Positions 1 through 11,742 of a DNA stretch of 64,000 nt are shown piece after piece. The position numbers and the translations under genes were made by a program. The DNA is from Anodontia alba (Eukaryota; Mollusca; Bivalvia; Lucinida; Lucinidae), in contig OZ024833.1 in NCBI GenBank assembly GCA_964016985.1, positions 64,063,463 through 64,127,462 on the forward strand, in the 5' to 3' direction. The notes below the pieces were generated by a model. It had not been told where the DNA came from and searched no databases. It worked only from the letters and a program-made list of their open reading frames with translations. Position 1 is the first letter of the stretch; the number at the start of each line of letters is the position of its first letter.

Positions 1-152
1 AGGTACGCATTAGAACCGCCTTGCCGTGGCGGCTCTAACGAGTACCCGCAATCTAAATATGAAAAAATATCAGAATTTTTTAGCTGATTTTTTTTTTCCT
101 TTTTTGGATGTAAAATATTTTAATATATTTGAATAGGTGTGTTTTCGTTATG
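1..152 (-). mobile_element. Fam-A hairpin MITE, partial (A1)
   Basis: This is the right part of a Fam-A copy in reverse orientation, cut by the window edge. It starts inside the central palindrome (TTAGAACCGCCTTG / GGCGGCTCTAACGAGTA) and ends in GTTTTCGTTATG at 152. Family identity rests on about 20 further copies in the window. Confidence 0.85.
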
Positions 153-229
153 TAAAAGGGTTACTACATATGTAAATTATTCTTGAAGCTTTAAATGCGA
201 CTAGCTAGAAATAGAAACACTGCATTTAT

Positions 230-508
230 CATTACGAAAACAATCCTATTCAAATATACTTAAAATTTTACCACTAAAAAATAAAATTTTCAGATAAAAA
301 ATTCTGAATTTTTTTCTTATTTCTGCTCAAAACATAGATTATGGGTACTCGTTAGAACCGCCTCGACGAGGCGGTTCTAACGAGTACCCACAATCTATGT
401 TTTGAGCAGAAATAAAAAAAATAATATATACCCCTGTAAACCCCAGTTTTTACTATATAAAAGTTGGGTTTAAGGGGGTCAAAATTATATAGGCGTGTTT
501 TCGTGATA
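230..508 (+). mobile_element. Fam-A hairpin MITE (A2)
   Basis: This full-length copy runs from CATTACGAAAAC to GTTTTCGTGATA; the last base departs from the usual ATG. The central palindrome at about 321-415 is nearly perfect, with arms of about 45 bp. The flanking base is t on both sides. It has no coding capacity. Confidence 0.9.
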
Positions 509-1338
509 TTTAGGGATCGAGGAAAATTCACCGATTAAAACGTTTCATATAATAATCATTTTGCATCTGGAGAATGGATAAGAGGCTACGGAGGGGCCAA
601 CAAATAATAAGGAAGTCTATGATTGGTCATAAAATTACTATTATATTCATATGACCTCCCATAGTGCATTTAAACGGTCTTTAGGGTATGGTACGTAAAC
701 TGGGTCTTAACTTTCGTCATCAAATCCAGACCAAGGACGGGGATGGCCAATGGTGCCCTTGTCTCCATCCCACCAGACATCATACAAATTATTATCGAAC
801 TACACCATTTTCAACTTTTAATTTTATTTTGGAGCACTTATGCCCAAATTTATCTTTATATTGCTTAGATCTATGTCTGTCAGCTGTCATGATTAGTGTT
901 GTTTATCACCCAATGTACCAAACAACTTTCGGAATTGTCACATATCAGGTTTTTCGTGTTTTTAACCGATAATTTCTAAGATACGACAATCAAATTTATC
1001 AAGTAATTTTCGTCTAGCAGTCATACGCTATTGCTTTGCCCATCGGACTTTCGAGAAGTGTCATTTTAATAGTTGTCAGTACATACTAGATAGCAATAAC
1101 ACTTGCAAATACCATATTTGCCAAATGCATTCGGACTAACAGGCTTTTGTAACTTTGCAGACTTAGATCAGACGCTGTACTCAGAGTTTAATTGTTTGCC
1201 ACTTCAATCAGTTTTCTCCGCTCTCAAACCCTATGTACTTGGTTCTTACTTTTTCCCGTCACTCTGAACTATGAATGATTCTATGGTTGATCTTATTTCG
1301 ATTAATATCCCATGCCTCTCCCACATCTCGTTTTGTTC
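509..1338. other. no recognisable feature
   Basis: I see no gene, inverted repeat or repeat-family match here. The 94-codon open frame at 688-972 resembles no family I know and has no supporting context. Confidence 0.5.
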
Positions 1339-1353
1339 CATTACGAAAACACG

Positions 1354-1454
<101 letters not shown>

Positions 1455-1678
1455 AAGTTCACCTCCAAAAAACTGAAAGTTTTCACGTACTCTGATATTT
1501 TTCATATTTCTGCTCAAAACATAGTTTGTGGATTCTCGTTAGAACCGCCTTAGCGAGGCGGTTCTAACGAATGCCCACAATCTATGTTTCTGAGCAGAAA
1601 TAAGAAAAATAATGTATACCCCTGTGAACCCCAGTTTTACTATATAAAAGTGGGGTTTAAGGAGGTCAATATTATATA

Positions 1679-3232
1679 TACTGAAAGGAAAAAGAAACGC
1701 AGGGTAAATTTTATTCCTTAATTTCATTCAAGTTTGAAAAAGTTTGTTAAATATTTTACTATAATTACAAAACGGTACATGTATGGAACAAAAGTTCCAA
1801 ATTTCATTGGTTTATGATCAACAAGTCTCGAGTTATTGAAATTCATTGGTAGCTACCCCACCAAATCTTGAAATCAAAATCAAACTGAAAATCAATAGCG
1901 GGTGTGCTCCCCCCCACCCCCCTCCCCCCTCTTGCTGCCGTTGCTGCCCTAATTCTCCTTTGGATAGAGTTAACCAAAGCATTGACAGTTCGCATCGGGA
2001 TGTTATTCCATTAATCGATCAACGCATTCCTTAGTTGTGCGAGAGTTGCGGGGGGATTTCGGCGCTTCCTAACCCTTCTGTCCAGCTCATCCCACATGTG
2101 CTCTATTGGGGTCAAATCTGGACTGTACGGTGACCATGCTAGTGGTGCGATGTTATTGTTTGCCAGGAAATCCTGACAAACTCGGGCAACATGTGGTCGG
2201 GCATTGTCCTGCTGCAGAATCAGATTACGTTGTTGCACAAGCGGGACTGCAACTGCGGTCATATTGCCCGCAACAATAATCAACTGTGATTTTATCCCGT
2301 GAGCAATGCCTCCTCAGACCATAACGGAGCCACCCCCAAACCGATCCCGTTCGACAACACAGGCGTCGGCAAAGCGTTCTCCGCGACGTCGGTACACACG
2401 ACGTCGACCATCTGCGCGATAGTGAACCTAGACTCGTCCGTAAAAAGAACTCGTTTCCACTGCCTCATCGGAAATAGCCTGGGCGCATGCGCCGTCAACC
2501 ACGCCATACGACGCAACCTACGTGCCTGGGTCAGAGGCAGACCAACGTATGGACGACGAGCTCGAAGACTAATCTCATGCAATCGACTTCGGAGACATTT
2601 GTCGATTATGCGTACCTACTGTATTAAGGGCAGTTTCGGTAGCAGTGAGATGACGATTCCGCAAATGTGCCAGACGGATTGACGTCGCGACGTCACGCGT
2701 GGACGCCCAGACCGCGGTCGGTCTGCTAAATGCCCTGTCTCCGTTAAACGTCTAACAAGACGTTCAATTGTTGAGACGTTAACCCCAAAATGATTGGCAA
2801 CTTGCTGTTGCCTCTGACCCTGCATCAGCAACGCAATTGCCCTACCCCTCTGAACATCAGTCAATCGTACCATGATTGAAAAAAAGTTCAAAGTAGCGTA
2901 AAAATGAAAAGAAAAATCGGTAAAAGAATCGAAGAGCGTTGTGTATCGTTGAAGTGTACCAAATGGTGTGAGGAAATCTTGTGCTGAAGGTTTAAACATG
3001 CTTGTTTTGCACGAAATTTTGGCTTACCGCATTGTCCGTGCAATGCACTGTGTAGTGCACGGTTGAATGATTTCACACACTGGGTAGATAGCACATCGAC
3101 CAAAGACTCGTATACCCGCGGTTCACATTCACAGGACAATCTGTAAAAGTGTATGGTTATAGTAAACACCGTAAAAAATGGTTAAAAAAAGAAGGAAAAA
3201 ACTCTACCCTGCGTTTCTTTTTCCTTTCAGTA
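1679..3232 (-). mobile_element. Tc1-like DNA transposon, degenerate
   Basis: The terminal inverted repeats, about 28 bp, begin TACTGAAAGGAAAAAGAAAC at 1679 and end with its complement at 3232. The element sits in a TATATA context of a Fam-A copy, consistent with TA target choice. Its length of about 1.55 kb is typical of Tc1 elements. The transposase on the minus strand is broken, so the copy is not autonomous. The intact inverted repeats suggest it is not extremely old. Confidence 0.9.
2011..2873 (-). pseudogene. Tc1-like DD34E transposase, frameshifted
   Basis: This would be the cut-and-paste transposase of the surrounding element. The start is placed at 2873 (MVRLTDVQRG) because the helix-turn-helix domain begins there: QVANHFGVNVSTIERLVRR, then the linker RPRSGRPRVT. 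The catalytic core is spread over other frames. WKRVLFTDESRF carries the first Asp at about 2430-2460, QQDNARPH carries the second Asp, and SPYSPDLTPIEHMWDEL carries the Glu. I count 34 residues between the second Asp and the Glu, giving DD34E. At least two frameshifts lie between the blocks, near 2.68 kb and between 2.29 and 2.45 kb. The gene is therefore broken. The plus-strand frame at 2299-2682 is only its antisense shadow. Confidence 0.93.
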
Positions 3233-3298
3233 TAGGTATGTTTTCGTGATGAATTGTCGACCGATTTAAGGCGATGGTGCTGATATTGTTTGCTCTTT

Positions 3299-3614
3299 GT
3301 ACTGTCGCTCTCGTTATCTCGAATTCCAAAGGACCCTCTGAAATATTTCGGGATATTCTTACCTCGATATATCAAATTTGCTGAATCGAGGAAAAATAAA
3401 TCGAACAACTACATTCCACAAATGAATATGTAATTTGACTCCTGAGTTAGAGATATATTGAAAATATTACAGAAAAGAGAAAAATTCTGCTCTTTTCCAC
3501 AATATTTTATTATCTGTTGTTAGGTTTCCATATTAAAACAAGGACCAAATTTTCACTTCGAGGTAAGCAGTTATTTGAGAAAAGCGAAATCGAGATAACG
3601 AGAGTCAATTGTAT
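3299..3614 (+). mobile_element. Fam-B Tigger/pogo-like MITE (B1)
   Basis: It starts near TACTGTCGCTCTCG and ends GAGAGTCAATTGTA. It has long internal inverted arms around a central AGAAAAATTCTGCTCTTTTC hairpin. CAGT-type ends at TA and arms rich in CTCGTTATCTCGAA are typical of Tigger/pogo-derived MITEs. It has no coding capacity. Confidence 0.8.
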
Positions 3615-3683
3615 AACATTGTGACTCCTGGTGCATGCGGGTCGTCTCAGGAGATAACCATTCATAATTTCAGGAAAAAATAA

Positions 3684-3690
3684 AATAATA

Positions 3691-3724
<34 letters not shown>
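3684..3724. repeat. (AAT)n microsatellite
   Basis: About 40 bp of AAT/ATA repeats. Confidence 0.9.
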
Positions 3725-3726
<2 letters not shown>

Positions 3727-4046
3727 CGTTATTGTTGTAATCACTTTTTGCATTTTTGTCCGCCAACTTTGTTATAAACGTACTAAGGGTAAACAGTTTG
3801 CTGTTAGGGAGTTATAATGGGCTGTACAATATTGCATTCATGTTGCCTTGCTACTATCAAAGTCAAAGCATTCCACAAGACAGCAGAAATACTAAACGCC
3901 GTCAATTATCCAACTCGATATTCATATTGCTATGAATTATTTTATCGGCTACACAAAAGCCTCTTGTGCCATCCAGTAGCATCCAAAAGATCGAGACAAG
4001 TAAATTTCAGATTACGGGACACCGGTTACGGTTCCATTCCAATGTA

Positions 4047-4366
4047 CAGTCGACTCTCGTTATCTCGAATTCCAAGGGACTCTCTGAAACACTTCGAGAT
4101 ATCCGTACCTCGACATATCAGTGTTACGGAAGTGAGGTAAAAACCTAACAACCACATTTAACAAAAGAATATGTAAATTGACTCCTGAAGTTAGAGAGAT
4201 ATTGAAAATATTGTGGAAAAGAGGAGAAATTGCTCCTAAGGAGCCTCTTTTCCACAATATTTTGTTACCTGTTCTTAGATTGCCAAGTTAAAACAGGGAC
4301 CAGAATTTCACTTCGATATAAGCGGCAATTCGAGATAAGCGATGTCGAGATAACGAGGGTCGACTG
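4047..4366 (+). mobile_element. Fam-B Tigger/pogo-like MITE (B2)
   Basis: This intact copy has ends CAGTCGACTCTCGTTATC and the complement ending TCGACTG, flanked by TA on both sides. A near-perfect inner hairpin is centred on GCTCCTAAGGAGC around 4220-4245. It is 320 bp with no coding capacity. Confidence 0.9.
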
Positions 4367-4547
4367 TAGTTACAAAATAAAGAGTTCCAGAGTTTTTGCC
4401 TCTTTCTGGGGACATTTTTTCCACACATTTAGATATAAGAATGGTCAAAATGTGTAATCCAGGCAGTTCTGCAACGGATATGTGCAAAATTATAAGCTTT
4501 CAGTGGTGGCTTTGCAAACCAAACTAGTAAGTCATTGGAAGAATTTA

Positions 4548-4847
4548 CAGTCGACTCTCGTTATCTCGAAGTCCAAAGGACTGTTTGAAATATTTCGAGA
4601 TATCCGTACCTCGACATATTAGATTTCCTGAATTGAGGAAAAAATGAATCGAACAACCACGTTCCACAGATGAATATGTAATTTGATTTCTGAGTTTAGT
4701 GATATATTGAAACTACTGAGGAAAAGAGGAATTCCACAATTTTTTGTTACCTGTTGTTATATATCCATGTTAAAACACTTACCAGGTTTTCACTTCGAAA
4801 TAAGCGGTTATTAGAGATAAACGAAGTCAAGATAACAGAGTCGACTG
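4548..4847 (+). mobile_element. Fam-B Tigger/pogo-like MITE (B3)
   Basis: It runs from TACAGTCGACTCTCG to GAGTCGACTGTA with TA on both sides. The central hairpin tip present in B2 is deleted here. Confidence 0.88.
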
Positions 4848-5138
4848 TATTACCTTTTCACCGGTCGAAACTTGATAATACGAGTATGGGTTCTCTCATT
4901 TCAAAGACACGAAAGCTTCTTACATGTAAGTAGTTTAGGATGGCACTGCCATCCTAAACTGCTCATTTCACATAATCTACCACATCCTTACTGGTTTTGA
5001 AGTATTCAGAGAGACAGCTGCTAGACATGGACATACGTATCGGATGTTTACTCTTTGAACATAAAACAAAACCAAATGTATGGACCTCAGAATAGTTGCA
5101 GAAATGTATGTAATATATTTGGAAAATAAATGCTTGGA

Positions 5139-5290
5139 CTCTATCCAATAGCGTTATATCTGTCCAGTATTTTGATAGACATTTAGCTATTGTAGTTAAT
5201 GAACTCTGCTTACAAATGAACCAAATCATCTCAGAACTGATATTCTAATTCCCCAAACTTTGACCAGAAAAAATCGGCATACATTAAGTA
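5139..5290. repeat. direct repeat, unit 1
   Basis: It shares TTTGATAGACATTTAGCTAT and colinear downstream blocks (AACCAAATCATCTC, CCCCA, TTGACCAG) with 5735-5885, about 600 bp away. The copies are diverged and the class is unknown. Confidence 0.6.
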
Positions 5291-5734
5291 TTTGTTTCTC
5301 TTTGCCAATTAACAGACAAGAAGTTAACGTGGTAGCGAAAGTATTTAGGAGAGAGACAATATTTGAAAACCACAATCTCCCCAATGTCATTTTTGGTTTT
5401 TCATCTCTTCTTCTTGCGTTCTACGTCATCTGATCTGTGTCTAAACAGTTGGTAAAACATGTCAATAAGCCGGTGCCGTTTTAGTGCTAATCACAACTGT
5501 ATCAGACGACATTCTTATTATTTTTCTTATTTTCTTTTCAGAGATAAAAGAAAAGATTTGATATTCCATTTGAATCGTATGCCGAGCAGACGACTAACAT
5601 GAAATGCCAAGCCTTATTTTCCCTAAAAAGAAAAAGAAAAACTTCTGCTACAGTTTTGTTTGGCGTTTAATGGTTAATATTGATGTCAATGGCTTCATCG
5701 GCTATACAATAATCTCCTGAGCCGTCCAACAGAC

Positions 5735-5885
5735 TCTCTGAGTAATAGTGTTTTATCAGTGCAGTATTTGATAGACATTTAGCTATTGAAGCTAATAAAC
5801 AATGCGTACCAAATAATCTCTTTGATATCCTATTAATACCCCATACGTTGGTCAGCAAAGGATGGAATACATGTGTTATTCATTT
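5735..5885. repeat. direct repeat, unit 2
   Basis: This is the diverged second copy of the segment at 5139-5290. It reads TTTGATAGACATTTAGCTAT, then TACCAAATAATCTC, then CCCCATACGTTGGTCAG. It may be a local duplication or two copies of an unrecognised repeat. Confidence 0.6.
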
Positions 5886-5929
5886 AGGTTTACCAAAATA
5901 CACAAACGACATACAATGTGAGCGTACTA

Positions 5930-6266
5930 CAGTGAACCCTCGTTACAACGACAGCATTTGTTTCCAAAGGCGTTGCAATTAAAATGAATTTGCTGTTGTA
6001 AAGAATACTTAATAAGCATATTGATATGTAAGAAATGTTTAGTTTTGTTTTTGTTTCCTCATAAACATCGAGGCGATTCCGACAAATAAAGCCGAGGCAT
6101 TCCAACAAATATCCAAAACATATGTTTCTTTAAAGTATTAAATACAATATTCTTGCATAATTTGTGACTAATTGTTACCTCTTAAGCGAAGGTTTCGTGC
6201 CAGTGAAATTGTCATTATAACGAATTATGTCATTGTATCGAGTGTCGGTATAAAGAGGATTGTCTG
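5930..6266 (+). mobile_element. Fam-M Tigger/pogo-like MITE
   Basis: The left end is CAGTGAACCCTCGTTACAAC at TA. The right end complements it imperfectly (GTATAAAGAGGATTGTCTG, then TA). The pattern resembles Fam-B but the sequence differs. Only one copy was seen. Confidence 0.65.
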
Positions 6267-6479
6267 TATATTGCACATCCCTTCTAAAAGAACTTTGGCT
6301 TTAGGATCTGATGTTGTTATGGCTATTTAAGAGACAGATCAGCTCTATCAGTGAGTAATGATTCATAGTTTGGAGGTCAGTTGTTAAATAGATGAAATCA
6401 CGCGCGCGTTACTAAGTGAATTGTCGCTGATTGATATACAGACAACCTTCTTTATATCGACATTCGATACGACATAATT

Positions 6480-6882
6480 CGCGGTAATATTGCCCTATGT
6501 TTACCTTGCAATAATAGCCCTATGTGCAATAAGGGCCACGATAATGTCTCATAGATGTGCGATAATGGCCATTTTTGCAATAAGGGCCATAGATGCGCGA
6601 TAATGGCTCTATGTGCGCGATAATGGCATTTTTTGCAATAAGAACCCTTTGTGCAATAAGGGCCATAGATGTGCGATAATGGCTCAATGTTCGCGATAAT
6701 GGCGTTTTGTGCAATACGGATCAAACATGCGCGATAATGGCTCATTGTGCGCGATAATGACCATTTGTGCAATAAAGGCCATTGGTGCGCGATAATAGCT
6801 CTATGTGCGCAATAATGGACCTGTGTGCGTGATAATGACCTATACGCGCGATAATGCCACTTGTGCGGGATAGTGGTCATAT
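6480..6882. repeat. degenerate minisatellite, about 18-20 bp unit
   Basis: About 20 imperfect units follow GYGCGATAATGGCYCTATGT. Some units carry GCAATAAGGGCCAT instead, giving a two-flavour higher-order alternation. It produces a spurious 142-codon minus-strand frame with repeated HYRAHRAIIAH-like peptides. That frame is not a gene. Confidence 0.9.
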
Positions 6883-7454
6883 TATTGTGTTACTCATACC
6901 GCATTATCCTAAGTATTAAGACAGACTCGCCTGAGTACACGATGCGGTCCCAGATAAGGTGCCACAGAACGCGATGTCTGCTCTGGATCTACCCTGTTTT
7001 CCATCGAGTCAGTAGTTTGTTAACGTTGTTTCTTTTTGTTGTTGTTGTTTTCAGAAAAAAAAAAACGTCAGTAGGTAGTAAATGGAACTGTTTAATTTAG
7101 ACAAGCATAATAAGGAGAATACCCAGGGTAAATATAATATTCTGCAACCATTATTCTTATCTGGACTCCTGGGATATGTCATTGATGATACAATAAGAAA
7201 ACATGAAAAAATAGCAATCACATTAAAAGCATCGAAATGAACATGATTGTACACAGACAAAGAAACAGCACCGGAACTGCGTAAAAGCAATCGTGGGAGA
7301 ATTCAATGAAAATGATCTGTAATGCTATTGTGCGTCAGTTATAAAGAAATTCTTGAAGCGGTTGAAATTAGATCTGATGGATAAGGTGTCCGTGCAATCC
7401 TTATAATATAAGCGTATTCAATCTCAGAGTTCGGACAAATAAGTTTGAGTTGAA

Positions 7455-7513
7455 CAGTGTAGACCCAGATCAGACGCCGCAGAAGCGGCGTCTGATCAGG
7501 GTCTTCACTGTTT
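7455..7513. repeat. Fam-G core hairpin
   Basis: The stem base is AACAGTGTAGACCCAGATCA and the apical palindrome is GACGCCGCAGAAGCGGCGTC. The outer Fam-G ends are not recognisable here. Confidence 0.75.
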
Positions 7514-7558
7514 ATCATTCATGTAGAAAATTTAAACGCATATCCAGGTAGTATAATT

Positions 7559-7668
7559 GGCTTGACCGCTTAGAGAACTAAGCCTGCCCAGTGAAGTGTG
7601 GTTACGCAAAATGACCGCGCTTGACATGACCCGATTGTGTTGACTAGAAATCTCAACACAAACAATGG
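7559..7668 (+). mobile_element. tRNA-derived SINE fragment (same family as 60.75-61.06 kb)
   Basis: This 3' fragment reads GACCGCTTAGAGAACTAAGC and CTGCCCAG, then CTTGACATGACCC, and ends in CTCAACACAAACAA. It matches the 3' part of the SINE on the minus strand at 60748-61058. The tRNA-like head is absent. Confidence 0.75.
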
Positions 7669-7829
7669 GCTTGTTCAATTTGTAGGACGGGTATGGCAGG
7701 AAGATCAGGTGTCCAGAGTTTTAGGACAAATATGGTAATTATGGAATTATCCTATTGCAAGAGAAAGCGATGAGTCAACTCATAATCAACTTAATTTAAG
7801 GGGACTCGATAAACGTGATAGATTTTCCA

Positions 7830-7906
7830 CCATTTTGTACAAGGGAAACAACTTTTATGACTTCCGGTTGGCTTCCCAGCAAACAAAGATACTTCTGAAA
7901 ATAAAG
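7830..7906 (+). repeat. Fam-H fragment
   Basis: It reads AAGGGAAACAACTTTTATGA, CTTCCGGTTGG and ACTTCTGAAAATA, and aligns with the Fam-H copy at 46.6 kb. Fam-B copy B4 interrupts it. Confidence 0.55.
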
Positions 7907-8156
7907 CCCACTCTCGTTATCACAAAGTCCAAGGGACTCTCTGAAATATTTCGAAATATTTCCGACATATCAGATTTGTAGAATTGAGGAAAAATAAATA
8001 GAACAAGCATATTTCACAAATGAATTTGTAATTTGACTCCTGAAATTAGAGATATGTTGAAAGTATTGTGGAAAAGAGGAGAAATTGCTCCTTAGGAGCA
8101 ATTTTTCCTCTTTTCCTCAATATTTTGTTATCTTTTGTAAATTTCCATATATAACC
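7907..8156 (+). mobile_element. Fam-B MITE, 3' truncated (B4)
   Basis: It begins CACTCTCGTTATCAC and carries the CTCCTTAGGAGCAATTTTTC hairpin. It breaks off near ATTTCCATATATAACC without the right terminus. Confidence 0.8.
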
Positions 8157-8677
8157 TGCACTAGGATGATGTACGGGGAGTCTTTTTACGGCCGCCACAC
8201 GGCAAAACACAATCTACAGTAGAGTAAAATAAAAACAAATGAAGTTTCAGCATACTCGATTTGATTGAGTCTGCCTATAAGGGCTAATAAAATATGCAAC
8301 ATGCCTCACAACCCCTGACATATTCTAGCAGCACTCTATTTTTATTTGTAATGTTTGACAACAACAGTTCCAAATAGGGCAAAAAGTTCAACAGCATCAA
8401 CACTATACCGAAGTAGTATCAGCACTATACCGAGATACTGAGTGACGTTTTACGGCCTACATACAAGCGCTAAACGGTAGCTGCTGCCCACAAAATATTC
8501 TGAAGAAAGGATCTTTTGGAAATACTGAACAAATCAATCGTTGAATCATCGGAAAATAGCAGACTAAGTTTGATTGAATTGTTCATAATTAATAATGAAA
8601 AATGCTAAGAATGGTCCAACCGAAAGGCGTATGCTCCGACCGTAATGTGCATGTATGCAGATTTGGCAGGGCTGTTT

Positions 8678-8948
8678 CATCACGAAAACATACCTATATA
8701 ATTTTGACCCCCTTAAACCCCACTTTTGTATAGTAAAACTGGGATTTACAAGGTATACATTAGTTTTCTTATTTCTGCTCAAAAACATAGATTATGGGTA
8801 CTCGTTAGAACCGCCTCGGAGTACATGTACCACAATCTGTGTTTTGAGCAGAAATATGATGAATATAAGATTTTTTTTTTATCTGAAAATGTTCGTTTTT
8901 TTGTGGTAAAAGTTTTAGTATATTTGAATAGGTATTTTTTTCGTAATG
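8678..8948 (-). mobile_element. Fam-A hairpin MITE (A4)
   Basis: This reverse-orientation copy starts CATCACGAAAACATACC and ends TTTCGTAATG. The base t flanks both sides. One half of the central palindrome is partly deleted (CCGCCTCGGAGTACATG). Confidence 0.88.
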
Positions 8949-9281
8949 TCTGTGATTGTCGCCTTTCCTGGGTACCTCACTATCTATTATTTTGTATGAA
9001 CATGAATATCACTTATACGTCTTTACTCGTTCGGAGCCAAATTTCAGACGAGGTTTTGTCAGCATTTTTAACAAACTATCTTTTGGATTTAGGACGATTT
9101 CTTAATTTCAGAGAATGAATGGCAAACAGTGTGGATCCTAGATTTCAGAGATAGATTGGCAAACGGTGTAGATCTAGTGAGGCTCCTGTCAGACCAGTTT
9201 ATATATTATTCCGAATTTCTGAAAACATTGCCCGTTAATTGTGCGCAAGTTAGTTCATTTATCGACCGCAGAACAGGCCCC

Positions 9282-9558
9282 CATTACGAAAACACGCCTA
9301 TTCAAATATATTGAAAATTTCACTACCAAAAACTGAAAGCTTTCAGATAAAAAATCTGATATTTTCATATTTCTGTTCAAACCATAGATTGAGGGTACTC
9401 GTTAGAACCGCCTCACCGAGGCTGTTCTAACGAGTACCCACAATCTATGTTTTTGAGCAGAAATAAGAAAAATAATGTATAACTCTGTAAACCCCAGTTC
9501 TACTATATAAAAGTGGGTTTTAAGGAAGTCAAAATTATATAGGAATGTTTTTTTGATG
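9282..9558 (+). mobile_element. Fam-A hairpin MITE abutting a Fam-E copy (A5)
   Basis: It runs from CATTACGAAAAC to TTTTGATG. The left flank is GGCCC+C and the right flank C+TGAGGTTATAA. This looks like a Fam-E end (GGCCCCGAGGTTATAA) interrupted by the insertion, with c on both sides. Confidence 0.88.
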
Positions 9559-9786
9559 CTGAGGTTATAAAACTTGTTTCGTGCTTAACTCAACTGAGCA
9601 TATAATTTTCTCTGCTAATTAATATGAAAATTACAACAATAGTTAACATTTTTATATTTATTAGCAGAGGAACTTCCATGCTCTTCTATGTTTTAGCAAT
9701 TGTTAGTAATTGAGATTTATTAGCAGGACAAATTTCATGCTCAGTTGAGTTGAGCATGAAAAAAAAAGTTTTATAACCTCGGAGCT
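9559..9786 (+). mobile_element. Fam-E hairpin MITE (E1)
   Basis: The ends TGAGGTTATAAAACTT and TTTTATAACCTCGGAGC are inverted. Inner repeated blocks read CTCAACTGAGCATA, TTCTCTGCTAATTAATATG and GTTGAGCATGAAA. Four copies occur in the window. Confidence 0.82.
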
Positions 9787-10539
9787 TGATTATTAAGCTA
9801 TAAATGCCTTTGTAAACAGCTTAGAACCTACTAAGACGCCTCGCAATGAGTTGTCCCATGATCTACACGGTATATTGTTGTTTGTGAAATTTTATTGAAA
9901 CTCCTGTTTGCAGCAGTAGAGGGGTGGGGCCGGGCAAACAAAAAGATAGATGGATTCAATTCAGAAACTTATTGCTTTTTAATTTTACTGAGCTTTCTGT
10001 CTAACTGAATTAAACTAAATCTCAAAGACAGAAGGGATGAATTAAAGCTTAGTGGCTTCAAAGCCTGCAATGTGATTGGTTGCATCACACGTTTTACGAT
10101 GTTTTGCATAATACACGTATACTGGTCTGGCAACTTTGGACCTGCGAACGTTTACATATAATGTAATCTTGTTTTTATAAGACAGTTTATCTTTATAATG
10201 AAGCCCAACAAAGCAATTTGTAGATTGACTACCATTTTGTCAGAATTCTGACAGAAGTAGACACTTTCAATCATGGAAGACCTAGTACCAAGTACTTGAA
10301 TGATGTTTTGAAGAGTTCTAATATAGCATTTATTTTATATTGAAACCTTGGAACTGTGTATTGCTTTTAGGATAATAATTACAATGCTGATACATTTTTT
10401 TTTTTTTTAATGCTGCTACATGTAAGACGTACGGATACACTTTTGAGGCAGGCAACTCTGTTTATATTTTTTTACCTTCTTCCTGAAATTGGAAAACAAT
10501 TATTCACTTCTTTAAAAATGGATCCCTTTTCAGAAAATC

Positions 10540-10784
10540 TGGGCCCAGTTGTTCAAAGCGTCCTTAGCTTAACGAGCTCGTTAGTGGTCAAAATATTAAT
10601 TGTTCTAGTAGTACAATATCTAATTCACAGGTATTTTTGCTGAGAAAATGTGAGTAGCTTTTGCAACTGCAAAAGTTACTCACATTTTTTCAGCAAAGAC
10701 ATTAGTGTATACGCCATATTTTATGATCAAAATTTTAACGATACGTTCATTAACGACATCGTTAGTTTTGAACAACTGGGCCCT
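10540..10784 (+). mobile_element. Fam-D hairpin MITE (D1)
   Basis: The inverted ends are GGGCCCAGTTGTTCAAAGCG and TTTTGAACAACTGGGCCC. A central palindrome with arms AAAATGTGAGTAGCTTTTGC lies around 10647-10700. The open frame spanning it is not a gene. Confidence 0.88.
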
Positions 10785-11740
10785 GATTTTAGTACTGCAT
10801 TACGTTTTGATGCTGTTACTGTTTCTATTATTAATTAGTTAATTAATTAATAAAAGGAATAGTATATAAATAAATAAATAATTTATTTATCTATTCATTT
10901 ACCGGTACTTGGATAATGTTTATGACGTATATCAGATATTTCAACACGAAATGTTCTTGCCCAAATGAATTGGACTTATGCATGAAGTATTTAAATACCC
11001 TATCATACGCACACACCATTTGGACAGATCAGTTGCTTTCAGCGATTCCTTACCCGAAGCGATTCTTAATGGAAAGTAAACGGAAAATAATGACTATTTC
11101 CTGAATTTGGCAAATACTTTCAGACAGATGAAATATTAAAGACAGAGATGTCTTTCATTTCCCCTACATGATGAGTTTTCAAAATTGTCAACTATGTTTA
11201 ACATTTAACAAGCATTTACATTTTACTTAGTCATTTTACGGATCTGCCTCATGCAAAAAAGATAGACAAATGTATATATAATCGCTATTATATTCATTGA
11301 CTGAATTTGTCTAAATGAAAATAAAATTGACACCCATTACTCACTGCGCAAACTACACACGCACCAAAGATATGAATTATTCGGTAATCTTCAAATGTTG
11401 GGAGTTCTTGGGATGAACTAATTATCATATGTAAAGAAAGGACACAATCCGTTTATAAGAGAAACTAAGCGTTTGGGACTCTGCGATTTCCCTAAGATAA
11501 TAAACTCTTTTCTCGAAATCATTCTCCTAGACGATTTATGTGCATTCGATATGAAAGATAAGAAAATACCATTCCTACGTTAGATTAGCTTATAGATGTA
11601 TTGATGTAACATGAACTTTGAAAATAATCTGGCATAATCTGGCAAGAATTAAAGTGCCTTATTGCGGAAGTGGAATGATACAACGAAATCAGCCGATGCA
11701 TTTGCGACCAAGTTATGCACAATATATATAGATAAAGCAC
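10785..11740. other. no recognisable feature
   Basis: AT-rich sequence with TTAATTAATTAAT and AAATAAATAAATAA tracts near 10830-10890. I see no gene or family match. Confidence 0.5.
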
Positions 11741-11742
11741 TC

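Noticed and set aside
230..508. 2-bp AT target duplication for Fam-A at CATG sites
   Set aside because: It was my first reading because nearly all copies have CAT...ATG. The empty site at 36.9 kb then needs a 4-bp gap, whereas borders at CAT/ATG with a 1-bp duplication align without gaps.
2299..2682. 127-codon plus-strand frame
   Set aside because: It is the antisense of the Tc1-like transposase region.
6452..6880. 142-codon minus-strand frame with repeated peptide
   Set aside because: It is a translation of the degenerate minisatellite.
9282..9786. A single 505-bp composite element
   Set aside because: Fam-A and Fam-E occur separately elsewhere, so adjacency by insertion at the Fam-E border is simpler.
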